NCBI GenBank assembly: GCA_003216155.1
Contig: QCJH01000006.1
Location: 1 to 64,000 of the forward strand
Length of the DNA: 64,000 nt
Origin: Prochlorococcus sp. AG-409-A19
GTDB lineage: Bacteria; Cyanobacteriota; Cyanobacteriia; PCC-6307; Cyanobiaceae
Direction of reading: 5' to 3'
Positions 57,006 through 64,000 of this stretch are shown here, in pieces; the stretch's first letter is position 1, and every line of letters starts with the position of its first letter. A program made the position numbers and the translations under genes. The notes beneath the pieces are model-generated. The model was given only the letters and a program-made list of their open reading frames with translations. It was not told the DNA's origin and made no database searches.

Positions 57006-57026
57006 TCGGATAAGTCCGATTTTTTT
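57006..57026. terminator. Stem-loop with T-tract between cca and the RRM gene
   Basis: TCGGA (57006-57010), loop TAAG, TCCGA (57015-57019) is followed on the plus strand by seven T (57020-57026). On the minus strand, the sense of both flanking genes, the same stem is followed by ATCTTTTTC. It probably ends cca transcription or structures the RRM 5' leader. Confidence 0.5.
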
Positions 57027-57028
57027 GG

Positions 57029-57047
57029 TAACTGCTAGTAGCAGTTA
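57029..57047. promoter_or_regulatory. 7-bp inverted repeat just after the CCA-polymerase stop codon
   Basis: TAACTGC (57029-57035) and GCAGTTA (57041-57047) form a perfect 7-bp stem with a 5-base loop, immediately before the TCGGA stem-loop. Together they make a double-hairpin structure. Confidence 0.5.
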
Positions 57048-57048
57048 A

Positions 57049-58281
57049 TCACAGCAAGGTCTGATTATGTTTCCACCAGTTACGACTTTCTCGAAGAGCT
57101 TCTTCTAGATTGTTTACACGACCAAACGCTTTTTCGTGGCTTAAATGGTCGATTAGAAGGCCTAATCTCCTTCCAGAAGGGAGGTTTAGATGCTTTTGCA
57201 GTGTGTTTCCATTAATTGGTGGTGAGGGGTGGAAAAGCGGGTCATTGGAATCGCGCCAGCGTTTGATCCAATTGACTTGGCTCGTAGTTGGTAATTGAAG
57301 AATTAGTGCTGGCAGGTCTTTCTCAAGATCTTTGTGAAGTTGAAAACGATCTTGTTCTGCCAGGCTTCGAAAAGCTTTCCCATCGTTGCGTTCTTGCCAA
57401 TATTTAAGGACTTTGCATCGCTGTTGTTGCTTTTTACTAAAGCGAAGATCATTCAGGCCCCTTTCGCTTAAGAGATGAGTAAGACGAGCTAGGGGAAGGG
57501 CAATTTTTTTTTCTTCATTGTTAAGAGGAATAGCATTTTGTAATGAAGGAGGGTCATTTTTGTAACTCTTGCTTTCGCTTTGCCATGGCTCTAACAAACG
57601 ACTTTTCTTGACTAGAGGTATCACTTGGTCTGCAGAGGTCGCTGTAACTAAGCGTTTTATTTCAGACTGGATTCTTTCTGGAGCTGTTTTGGTTAAAAGA
57701 CTCCGATGACATTTGATCCAATCTTTGGTTTGGTCATCTATAGATATTGTTAGTTCTGCCATTAGACGAAAAGCCCTCAGAAACCTCAGAGGATCGTCGA
57801 TAAGGTTTTGTTCGTTGATTGCTATTAAACGTTTTTGACGAATATCATGAAGGCCTCCAGTTGGGTCAATAAGTTGTGGAATTTTCTCAAGGGTGAGAGC
57901 AATAGCATTTATTCGGAAATCTCTTCTGAAAAGATCTTCTTGGAGGGATTTGCCTTCTTGTTTGGCAAAATCTATTGTCCAACCATTTATTACTAATCTT
58001 GCGATATCGCGATCAGTATCTAAGACAACAACTCTGCCCCCAAGATTTTTCGCGAAACTTTTTGTTAGATCTATAGCTTGATTTGGTACTACTAAGTCCA
58101 GATCAGGTTTTTCTTCTAGTTTTCCTAGCAATACATTTCTTATTGAACCTCCGATCAAAGCCGATTCTGAGGGGAGCTGGTCAATTGGTATTGGCCAAAG
58201 TTCAGGTTTTAGTTGCTCCCAAAGAATTTTGGCCAGGTAGGTTGGATCGCATTCAAGAATGGTTTTTGATTCGGAGGGCAT
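57049..58281 (-). CDS. CCA-adding/poly(A) polymerase family nucleotidyltransferase
   Basis: This protein of about 410 residues has the nucleotidyltransferase motif ALIGGSIRNVLLGKLEEKPDLDLVV with the catalytic DLD, then ARLVINGWTIDFAKQEGKSLQEDLFRRDFRINAIAL and LIDDPLRFLRAFRLMAEL, the standard pattern of tRNA nucleotidyltransferases. It probably repairs tRNA 3' CCA ends; A-only or CCA specificity cannot be told. The start is uncertain among ATGs at 58299, 58293 and 58281; the last avoids overlap with ycf34. Confidence 0.87.
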   Translation of the reverse strand: MPSESKTILECDPTYLAKILWEQLKPELWPIPIDQLPSESALIGGSIRNVLLGKLEEKPDLDLVVPNQAIDLTKSFAKNLGGRVVVLDTDRDIARLVINGWTIDFAKQEGKSLQEDLFRRDFRINAIALTLEKIPQLIDPTGGLHDIRQKRLIAINEQNLIDDPLRFLRAFRLMAELTISIDDQTKDWIKCHRSLLTKTAPERIQSEIKRLVTATSADQVIPLVKKSRLLEPWQSESKSYKNDPPSLQNAIPLNNEEKKIALPLARLTHLLSERGLNDLRFSKKQQQRCKVLKYWQERNDGKAFRSLAEQDRFQLHKDLEKDLPALILQLPTTSQVNWIKRWRDSNDPLFHPSPPINGNTLQKHLNLPSGRRLGLLIDHLSHEKAFGRVNNLEEALRESRNWWKHNQTLL

Positions 58282-58291
58282 AGAAGCGGGC

Positions 58292-58543
58292 ATGTGCATA
58301 TGTGTGAATTGCCGCTGGGTTGATCGTTGTAAGGCATATAACGCTGTTGAGCGTCAGCATGGTGTGAAGCATCTAAGTTTGCATCCAGATTTTGATCCAG
58401 CTGATCCACGCATTCATATCAGTGTGATTGATCTGCCTGGGGGGGAGTCAGGAGTTGAGTGGGATGTCAGGTCATGTGGCAGTTATTTAGAAGATCTTGG
58501 GCGTTGGGAGCGATTGTGTCCCGGCCAGGAGATCCCTAAATGA
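58292..58543 (+). CDS. ycf34: Ycf34 Fe-S protein
   Basis: This 83-residue protein starts MCICVNCRWVDRCKAYNAVERQHGVKHLSLHPDFDPADPRIHISV, with the four-Cys arrangement C-x-C-x2-C ... C of the Ycf34 family, an Fe-S protein implicated in photosynthetic electron transport in cyanobacteria. The start at 58292 is preferred to the longer in-frame opening at 58259 because the Cys motif is N-terminal in the family. Its stop overlaps tsaB (ATGA). Confidence 0.92.
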   Translation: MCICVNCRWVDRCKAYNAVERQHGVKHLSLHPDFDPADPRIHISVIDLPGGESGVEWDVRSCGSYLEDLGRWERLCPGQEIPK

Positions 58544-59214
58544 CTAGCAATTATGGAGAAGCTTTTGCTTTAGAAAAAGCAACTTTGCAGATGGCATTGC
58601 ATAGTTCCTCTGAGACTTTTGGAGTAGCAGTGCTTGATAGAAGAGATGTCCAAAGATCTCTTCGGATTCAGGTTTTCCCGATAGGACGTAATCTCTCAAA
58701 TAGCTTATTTAACTGTGTAGAAAAAGTTTTACCATTTGAGGATTGGAAAAATTTGAGTCGAGTGGCAGTAGCAACTGGACCAGGTGGATTTACAGGTACA
58801 AGGTTGACGGTTGTTATGGCTAGAACAATTGCCCAACAGCTTGATTGTCCATTGGATGGGGTAAGTAGCTTTGCTTTGATGGCTCCCAGATTGTCGACTC
58901 AATTAGATACTGACCAATTGAATGAGCCGTTTTGGCTGGTGAAATCTCTTAATCGACGAGGAATTGTCGGTGGACAATACAGAATTCAAACTGGATCTTC
59001 AATTCCAATATGCAATGAGGTTTGTGAGATCGAATTCCCTCATCTTTTGCCTAAAGGTAGAGAGTGTTTGCCTGCTATAGATGCCGAGGATGATGTGGTT
59101 GTAGATGTTAAGAGATTATTGGATCTATCAGTTGCTTGGCATGCGAGCAGACGAAAGGCTTTTTGGAAAGAGGTTTTGCCTATATACCCCACTTCTCCGG
59201 TTGAAAATGTTTAA
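58540..59214 (+). CDS. tsaB: tRNA threonylcarbamoyladenosine biosynthesis protein TsaB
   Basis: This 224-residue actin-like protein has LALHSSSETFGVAVLD-type start (here MALHSSSETFGVAVLD) and VAVATGPGGFTGTRLTVVMARTIAQQLDCPLDGVSSFALMA, the standard TsaB core. It forms the t6A-synthesis complex with TsaD and TsaE, which are not here. It follows ycf34 with a 4-bp overlap and overlaps the next gene by one base (TAATG). Confidence 0.92.
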   Translation: MTSNYGEAFALEKATLQMALHSSSETFGVAVLDRRDVQRSLRIQVFPIGRNLSNSLFNCVEKVLPFEDWKNLSRVAVATGPGGFTGTRLTVVMARTIAQQLDCPLDGVSSFALMAPRLSTQLDTDQLNEPFWLVKSLNRRGIVGGQYRIQTGSSIPICNEVCEIEFPHLLPKGRECLPAIDAEDDVVVDVKRLLDLSVAWHASRRKAFWKEVLPIYPTSPVENV

Positions 59215-59801
59215 TGGCCTTTCCTCGACGAGGAGCAATCACATTAGTCAGTTGCTTTTTAGGATTCTTTTTCATTAGATTTCTTCATCCTTATTTTAAA
59301 ATTTTTCTAATTAAAGATCAACCTGAAGTCATTCTTGTTTTGGGAGGAAATGTTGAAAGGGAGTATGTAGGAGTGAGATTAGCTAATGATTTAAATCTGC
59401 CCTTAGTCTTGAGTGGTGGAAGTAATCCTGAACATGCTGAATGGCTGGTCAAAAAAGGAGGCATTCCTTTCAATCGAGTTAAATTTGATTATCGTCCAAA
59501 GGACACTCTGGGAAACTTCACTTCTTTACTAGAATATTTGCTATTGAAGGATATAAAACATGTTTTGGTGGTTACTAGTGAAAACCATTTAGCCCGATCT
59601 ATGGCAGTAGGCCAGGTTGTTGTAGGTAGTCGAGGTATTCGTTTGACTGGAATATCAGTACCATGTCATTCTTTTTGCCGTGAGGAAACATTCCGAAAGC
59701 GTTTAATTGATTTAATTAGGTCTCTGGCTTGGGTTTTTTCTGGTTATGACCTTAAAGAGGTAGTTGAGTCGAATTGGCTCAAAATTTTTATTAGTGGCTA
59801 A
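59214..59801 (+). CDS. DUF218 (YdcF/SanA-like) membrane-anchored protein
   Basis: This 195-residue protein has an N-terminal transmembrane segment (ITLVSCFLGFFFIRFLHPYFKIF) and a DUF218 domain: PEVILVLGGNVEREYVGVRLANDLNLPLVLSGGSNPEHAEWLVKKGGIP, DYRPKDTLGNFTSLLEYL and HVLVVTSENHLARSMAVG. Members are suspected to bind nucleotides or lipids and affect envelope functions; the role here is unknown. It overlaps tsaB by one base. Confidence 0.85.
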   Translation: MAFPRRGAITLVSCFLGFFFIRFLHPYFKIFLIKDQPEVILVLGGNVEREYVGVRLANDLNLPLVLSGGSNPEHAEWLVKKGGIPFNRVKFDYRPKDTLGNFTSLLEYLLLKDIKHVLVVTSENHLARSMAVGQVVVGSRGIRLTGISVPCHSFCREETFRKRLIDLIRSLAWVFSGYDLKEVVESNWLKIFISG

Positions 59802-59820
59802 GAGACTTTTGGCTTAGATA

Positions 59821-60492
59821 TTAATTTCTATGATCAATCAGGTTATTTATTTTTTCTTTTAAGTCTAATGTTGTTGCAACTAAGTCGGCTTTTTTCCTGC
59901 TTCTTGGAGGTTGAATTGGCTCGCCTATTCGCAACTCAATTTTAACAAGGCGGGGAAAAATTTTGCCTTTAGCTAGGACTCGGTGGCTATTGATTATTGC
60001 TACTGGTAATAGTTGAGCACCACTATGAGCAGCTAATAGAGCTGCTCCAGGCAAGGGTTTGTTTACGCGGCCATTCGTTTGTCTTGTCCCATCTAGAAAA
60101 ACACCTGTTGCCCATCCTTGCGAGAGCTTTGAGGTTGCGATACGAATAGCTCCTCTGTCGCTTGTCCCTCGATTGACTGGGTAAGCACCGCATGCACGGA
60201 TGATGTTATTCAGGAATGGGATACGAAATAACTCTGCTTTTGCCATGAAAGCCACTGGTCGTCCTAGCGCATGGCCAAGGAGTGGGGGATCAAGATGAGA
60301 TCCGTGGTTGGCAACAACTACTAAGGCTCCTTGCTTAGGGACATGTTTTATTCCAAAGGTAGAACCCCTAAATAGGAGTCTGAAGATGGGAAAGACTAAA
60401 CAATAACTTACGAATCGATAAGTAATACTAGGACTGGGGTTGTTAATTTCCCTATCAACATTTTGTCTATATCGTGTTTTTGAATTGTTCAC
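59821..60492 (-). CDS. plsC: 1-acyl-sn-glycerol-3-phosphate acyltransferase (PlsC)
   Basis: This 223-residue acyltransferase has the HX4D motif VVANHGSHLDPPLLGHALGRPVAFMAKAELFRIPFL and the substrate motif VFLDGTRQTNGR, in which the usual Glu of EGTR is Asp. It makes phosphatidic acid from lysophosphatidate at the membrane. It starts with GTG at 60492, two bases after the fabD stop, closing the plsX-fabH-fabD-plsC lipid operon. Confidence 0.93.
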   Translation of the reverse strand: MNNSKTRYRQNVDREINNPSPSITYRFVSYCLVFPIFRLLFRGSTFGIKHVPKQGALVVVANHGSHLDPPLLGHALGRPVAFMAKAELFRIPFLNNIIRACGAYPVNRGTSDRGAIRIATSKLSQGWATGVFLDGTRQTNGRVNKPLPGAALLAAHSGAQLLPVAIINSHRVLAKGKIFPRLVKIELRIGEPIQPPRSRKKADLVATTLDLKEKINNLIDHRN

Positions 60493-60494
60493 TT

Positions 60495-61391
60495 TCAGTG
60501 GCCTAGATCGGCTGTGCTGCTTATTTGACTTGTGGTTATTCCTGCGAGAGATCGTTTAACTAAACCACTTAATACATTTCCAGGGCCTATCTCAACGATA
60601 TTATTGATGCCTTGGCCTGCCATTGTTTCCATAATCTCTCGCCAACGCACACCACTAGTCATTTGCTTTTTAAGGCGATTTTTCAGGTCAGTTCCATTTT
60701 GTATTGGAGTTGGATCAGTGTTGCTAAGTACTGGAATCCTTGCATCTTTGAAAGTGACTAGGTCCAGTTCTTTCGCAAATTCTTCAGCAGGCTTTTCCAT
60801 AAATGGCGAATGGAATGCTCCTGAAACAGATAGAGGAATAGCACGTTTGCATGTTAATTGATTTGAGAGTGCATCGACAGCTTCTTTTGTTCCAGAAAGA
60901 ACGATTTGTTGAGGGCTATTATCGTTTGCAATAACTACATTACTAGCGGTTTTCATTAGTTCATCTAATTGCCTTCTGTCGAATCCAATTATTGCGGTCA
61001 TTGCACCACCTTTTACTTCTGCCATTAGTTCTGATCTTTTGATCATTAGTGTTAAGGCTGTTTTGAAGTCAAAAACATCTGCAGCATATAAGGCTACAAG
61101 TTCACCAAGACTGTGTCCAGCGACTAATTTGGCTTCTCGTCCTTGTAGACGCAGATTGTCAAGGAGTAAAGATTCAATTAAGAAAAGGGCAGGTTGAGTA
61201 TTTTGGGTTGCATTTATATCTACAAGGCCGGAATCATTTTTGTTTTCCCCTCTACAAATTTCTAAAAGGTCACGTCCTATCAGGTTTGATGCGAGTGCAA
61301 AACGTTCTTTTGCACCTTCTAGTGAGAGCACAGGCTCTGCCATGCCGATTTTCTGAGAGCCCTGTCCGGGGAAAACCCAGGCTATTGACAT
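60495..61391 (-). CDS. fabD: Malonyl-CoA:ACP transacylase
   Basis: This 298-residue acyltransferase has AWVFPGQGSQKIGMAEP, the nucleophile elbow AGHSLGELVALYAADV, VSGAFHSPFMEKPAEEF with the catalytic His, and VVEIGPGNVLSGLV at the end. It loads malonyl groups onto ACP. ATG 61391 is preferred to a TTG at 61397. It is between fabH and plsC in the lipid operon. Confidence 0.96.
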   Translation of the reverse strand: MSIAWVFPGQGSQKIGMAEPVLSLEGAKERFALASNLIGRDLLEICRGENKNDSGLVDINATQNTQPALFLIESLLLDNLRLQGREAKLVAGHSLGELVALYAADVFDFKTALTLMIKRSELMAEVKGGAMTAIIGFDRRQLDELMKTASNVVIANDNSPQQIVLSGTKEAVDALSNQLTCKRAIPLSVSGAFHSPFMEKPAEEFAKELDLVTFKDARIPVLSNTDPTPIQNGTDLKNRLKKQMTSGVRWREIMETMAGQGINNIVEIGPGNVLSGLVKRSLAGITTSQISSTADLGH

Positions 61392-61419
61392 TTTCAAGGC
61401 TTAGCGATTTGGAAGGAGC

Positions 61420-62469
61420 CTAAGCTGGACCTTGCCAGCGTAAAAGCGCTGCTCCCCAGCTTAGGCCAGCTCCAAAACCACTTGATGCAATTAAATGTCC
61501 TGGTTTGATGAGTCCATGTCTAACGGCTTCATCCAGCATTAAAGGAATTGTGCCTGCAGAAGTGTTCCCATATTCCGCAAGATTGCTGAGGACTTTTTCC
61601 CGTGGGATTTCAAAACGGTCTGCAACTGCATCAAGAATGCGCTGATTCGCTTGATGCAGGAGAAGCCAATCTAGTGATTTAGGTATTGTTTGTGTGTCTT
61701 GGAGAAGCTTCTCAAGAATTTTGGGGACTTCTCTAACAGCGAATTTGTAAACCTCTTGGCCATTCATTTGAATTGGTAGGTAAGCACCTATTTGATGAGC
61801 ATTGCCTTCAGTTAGTTGCAGATGCTCATTCCTTTGCTTGAGAGTGAGATGTTGCCCTCTCGTGCCGTCAGATTTCATTTTGAAACCAAGCAGTCCATTC
61901 TGATCGGAGCTAGTGGCTTCTAATGCAATGGCCCCTGCGCCGTCTCCAAAAAGCACACATGTTCGCCTGTCGTCCCAATCCACCCAGCTACTCAGTTGGT
62001 CTCCGCCTATTACTAGTGCACGTTTCATGCTTCCACATCTGAGGAATTGTGATGCAGTGATTAAGGCAAACAGGAAACCACTACAAGCTGCTGTGAGATC
62101 GAAAGCTACAGCTTTTGTTGAACCTAAATTTGCTTGTATTTGAGCTGCGGAACCAAATAGATCATCTGGTGTTGAAGTGGCTAACAAAATCAGCTCAATA
62201 CTTTCTGGTTCCCAACCAGCCATTTGTATTGCGGCTAATCCAGCCTGAGAACTTAGATCTGTCAGGGACTCATTCTTCCCAATGACATGACGAGATTTAA
62301 TCCCAGTGCGGCTAGTGATCCAAGAATCATTTGTTTCAACTCTTAGAGCCAGTTGATTGTTGGTAAGTTTTTGGGCGGGGATGGCACTCCCGCTCCCTTT
62401 TAGAGCAACTCCGCCAAGATTTGAGGGCGATGAGGCCAACGGGTATACGTCCCAGATGGCGCCAGTCAA
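61420..62469 (-). CDS. fabH: Beta-ketoacyl-ACP synthase III (FabH)
   Basis: This 349-residue KAS III has the catalytic Cys in DLTAACSGFLFAL (Cys129), His in LLHQANQRILDAV, Asn in EYGNTSAGTIPLML, and GDGAGAIALEAT. It condenses acetyl-CoA with malonyl-ACP to start fatty acids. The start is a TTG at 62469, since no ATG precedes VALKGSGSAIP, leaving some doubt on the first ~20 residues (TTG 62442 is an alternative). It is cotranscribed with plsX. Confidence 0.94.
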   Translation of the reverse strand: MTGAIWDVYPLASSPSNLGGVALKGSGSAIPAQKLTNNQLALRVETNDSWITSRTGIKSRHVIGKNESLTDLSSQAGLAAIQMAGWEPESIELILLATSTPDDLFGSAAQIQANLGSTKAVAFDLTAACSGFLFALITASQFLRCGSMKRALVIGGDQLSSWVDWDDRRTCVLFGDGAGAIALEATSSDQNGLLGFKMKSDGTRGQHLTLKQRNEHLQLTEGNAHQIGAYLPIQMNGQEVYKFAVREVPKILEKLLQDTQTIPKSLDWLLLHQANQRILDAVADRFEIPREKVLSNLAEYGNTSAGTIPLMLDEAVRHGLIKPGHLIASSGFGAGLSWGAALLRWQGPA

Positions 62470-62509
62470 TCACAATCCATACAAAAGAATGAATTTATAT
62501 TGATAGGCC

Positions 62510-63838
62510 TTAGGTTTTTTGCAGCTTTGCCAGATCTTCCATAACTCCATGGCTAGCTGCAGAGTGAGCTAATCGTAGAGCGCTGACTACTGATAGAGCT
62601 TTGCTACTTCCATGTCCAATCACACATATTCCATTTACTCCAAGTAAAAGAGCTCCTCCATGTTCGGCATGGTCAAGGCGTTTTTTTATCCTCTTGAGAT
62701 TACTCCGAAGAAATGCAGAACCAACTTTGCCTCTTCTTCCTCGAGGAAGTTCTGCGCGCAGTACATCAAGCAAGACACTGCCAACTGACTCAAGAAATTT
62801 CAGAAGGACATTTCCAGTGAATCCATCACAGACCACCACGTCAAAAGTGCCTGATAGGACATCTCTCCCTTCGCAGTTTCCTGCAAAATTTATTGTTTTT
62901 TCTTGACTCAGTAAGTCATAGGTGCGTAATGCAAGTTCATTGCCTTTGCATTCTTCTTCCCCAATATTTAGTAAACCAATACGAGGAGAGCTGGTTTGTA
63001 GAACATCTCTTGAGTAGATGCTTCCTAATAGTGCGAATTGATGCAAATAACTTGGCTTACAATCCATATTGGCACCGACATCAAGAACTAAGACAGGTTG
63101 GCCTGGGTCTTTAGTTGGAAATAACGCACCTATTGCTGGTCGATCTATTCCTGTCAGTCGTCCTAGTCGGAAGATAGCGGCAGCCATTAAAGCCCCTGAG
63201 TTTCCTGCGGAATACATTGCTAAGGCTTCGCCTTTTTTGACTAAATCCATAGCAATGTTGATACTTGCATCTCGTTTTCGTCTAACAACAGTCGCCTCTT
63301 CATTCATTTCAACTGAAGGCCCGCTTGGAATGATTGCAAGTTGCCCAGAAACCAATGCCTTATCCAGTAATTCATTTAGTCCTGTTTGTTTGGCAGCTTT
63401 AAGTACCTTTTTTGATTCCCCTACAAATTTGATTCGAATTGGTAAACGTTCTATTGCTTGAAGACAGCCCTGAAGAATTGTTCCAGGAGCTTGATCTCCA
63501 CCCATCCCATCTACGGCTATCCATAGCCGATCTTCATCTTTGATGTTTTCTAAAGAGTTATTTTCTCCACTTTGTAGCCTTCTTAATGGATCAAATACAA
63601 GAGGCTGGAGCACACTGCCAGCTACGTTCCCAGCACTAGTCACTACAGAACTTGCGCTTGAAACAACTGTTTCTGCAACATTTGTCGCTGCAGTTGCAGA
63701 GCTGGTTGCAGTATCTACAAGGGAAGTTACTGCCGAATTACGGCGATACCAGAGCACAAGTCGCCTGATTGCTCTGGGGCGATTTGTCTTGCTCACCGGC
63801 CAGAAAGCCGATGAGGAATCAGAGTCCTTCTGGGGCAA
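62510..63838 (-). CDS. plsX: Phosphate acyltransferase PlsX with long N-terminal extension
   Basis: This 442-residue protein makes acyl-phosphate from acyl-ACP. The PlsX core begins about residue 104 with LWIAVDGMGGDQAPG and contains AIIPSGPSVEMNEEATVVRRKRDASINIA, AMYSAGNSGALMAAAIFRLG, VLDVGANMDCK, IGEEECKGN, and VVCDGFTGNVLLK. The first ~100 residues are an extension absent from typical PlsX, with a Ser/Ala/Thr/Val-rich middle (residues 36-78) of amphipathic character. The start is a TTG at 63838, 20 bases inside the rpaB 3' end, so translation is probably coupled to rpaB. Confidence 0.9.
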   Translation of the reverse strand: MPQKDSDSSSAFWPVSKTNRPRAIRRLVLWYRRNSAVTSLVDTATSSATAATNVAETVVSSASSVVTSAGNVAGSVLQPLVFDPLRRLQSGENNSLENIKDEDRLWIAVDGMGGDQAPGTILQGCLQAIERLPIRIKFVGESKKVLKAAKQTGLNELLDKALVSGQLAIIPSGPSVEMNEEATVVRRKRDASINIAMDLVKKGEALAMYSAGNSGALMAAAIFRLGRLTGIDRPAIGALFPTKDPGQPVLVLDVGANMDCKPSYLHQFALLGSIYSRDVLQTSSPRIGLLNIGEEECKGNELALRTYDLLSQEKTINFAGNCEGRDVLSGTFDVVVCDGFTGNVLLKFLESVGSVLLDVLRAELPRGRRGKVGSAFLRSNLKRIKKRLDHAEHGGALLLGVNGICVIGHGSSKALSVVSALRLAHSAASHGVMEDLAKLQKT

Positions 63839-64000
63839 GTGAGTCGACGATGCGTTGGAACAGGTATCCAGTACCTCTGGCTGTAAGTATTAGCTCAGGA
63901 TTGGCTGGATCATCTTCTAGTTTGGATCTAAGCCTAGAGATATGTACATCAACAACTCTTGTATCAACATGTCGTTCAGGGGTATAACCCCATACTTCCT
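63819..64000 (-). CDS. rpaB: OmpR-type response regulator RpaB, C-terminal part (cut by window edge)
   Basis: The minus strand from the window end to a TGA at 63821-63819 encodes EVWGYTPERHVDTRVVDVHI, then SRLRSKLEDDPANPELILTA and RGTGYLFQRIVDSLAPEGL. This is the winged-helix DNA-binding C-terminus of the OmpR family and matches the RpaB/Ycf27 proteins that control high-light responses. The receiver domain lies outside the window. The next gene, plsX, starts inside its last codons. Confidence 0.9.
   Translation of the reverse strand, partial: EVWGYTPERHVDTRVVDVHISRLRSKLEDDPANPELILTARGTGYLFQRIVDSLAPEGL

Noticed and set aside
59798..59817. CTAAG ... CTTAG inverted repeat between the DUF218 gene and plsC
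   Set aside because: Only five base pairs with a 10-base loop and no T-tract; too weak to call a terminator.

Overview
The window is a stretch of densely packed core chromosome from a marine picocyanobacterium, most likely a low-light-type Prochlorococcus. The evidence is the combination of AT-rich DNA with very short intergenic gaps, oxygenic-photosynthesis and plastid-type genes (chlM, ycf34, PedR-like and RbcR regulators, the C-terminus of an RpaB/Ycf27 regulator, crtP/pds, crtB, and a phylloquinone set menF-menA-menC-menE with a DHNA-CoA thioesterase), and cyanobacterial NDH-1 genes at five loci (ndhH; ndhA-I-G-E; ndhD; ndhF; ndhM). The species assignment is inference from gene content; I computed no identities. 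I see no tRNA or rRNA gene, insertion sequence, prophage, CRISPR array or genomic island. Layout: 1-2.5 kb has the 5' end of pgk (minus strand, cut by the window edge), then usp, rbgA/ylqF and rluD. 2.5-8.5 kb has a duplicated-ATPase ABC protein, relA/spoT, selO and a DUF2062 membrane protein. 8.6-14 kb is the plus-strand run mnmE, nadC, argS and a hisC-type aminotransferase. 14-17.8 kb is a minus-strand block: a frameshifted metallo-beta-lactamase-fold gene, trpG, dgkA, ybeY, a small membrane protein and prfB, which needs a +1 programmed frameshift. 17.8-24.2 kb has grx and gshB, then the phylloquinone genes. 24.2-33.6 kb mixes ndhH, rsmH, a cysteine desulfurase, a Ycf29/Rre1-like response regulator, a catalytically odd RluA-like protein, chlM, nagA, purE, cysC and a SUI1 homologue. 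33.6-45.1 kb has trpB, hrcA, a rhodanese, a DUF3352 protein, a 485-bp non-coding gap, gltA, ndhA-I-G-E, nadK, a CYTH protein, a small protein, a pedR-like gene and metF. 45.1-57 kb has an NDP-sugar nucleotidyltransferase, scpA, ndhD, ndhF, a zeta-carotene-isomerase-like NnrU protein, rbcR, a DUF3172 protein, ndhM, crtP, crtB and an RRM protein. 57-64 kb has a CCA/poly(A)-polymerase family gene, ycf34, tsaB, a DUF218 protein, and the lipid operon rpaB(partial)-plsX-fabH-fabD-plsC on the minus strand. How it fits together: the genes cover cyclic and respiratory electron flow (NDH-1), phylloquinone for photosystem I, carotenoid and chlorophyll synthesis, redox and light signalling (PedR-like, RpaB, Rre1-like, RbcR), membrane lipid synthesis and translation or tRNA quality functions. 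Many neighbours overlap by 1-4 bp or run into each other at their 3' ends, as in a streamlined genome. The most notable signals are the prfB recoding site, the one-base frameshift in the MBL-fold gene, the RluA-like protein lacking its catalytic aspartate, the roughly 100-residue Ser/Ala/Thr-rich N-terminal extension of PlsX whose start lies inside rpaB, and the non-coding gap before gltA with repeated ATTTGCA half-sites. I found no convincing undescribed multi-gene system.
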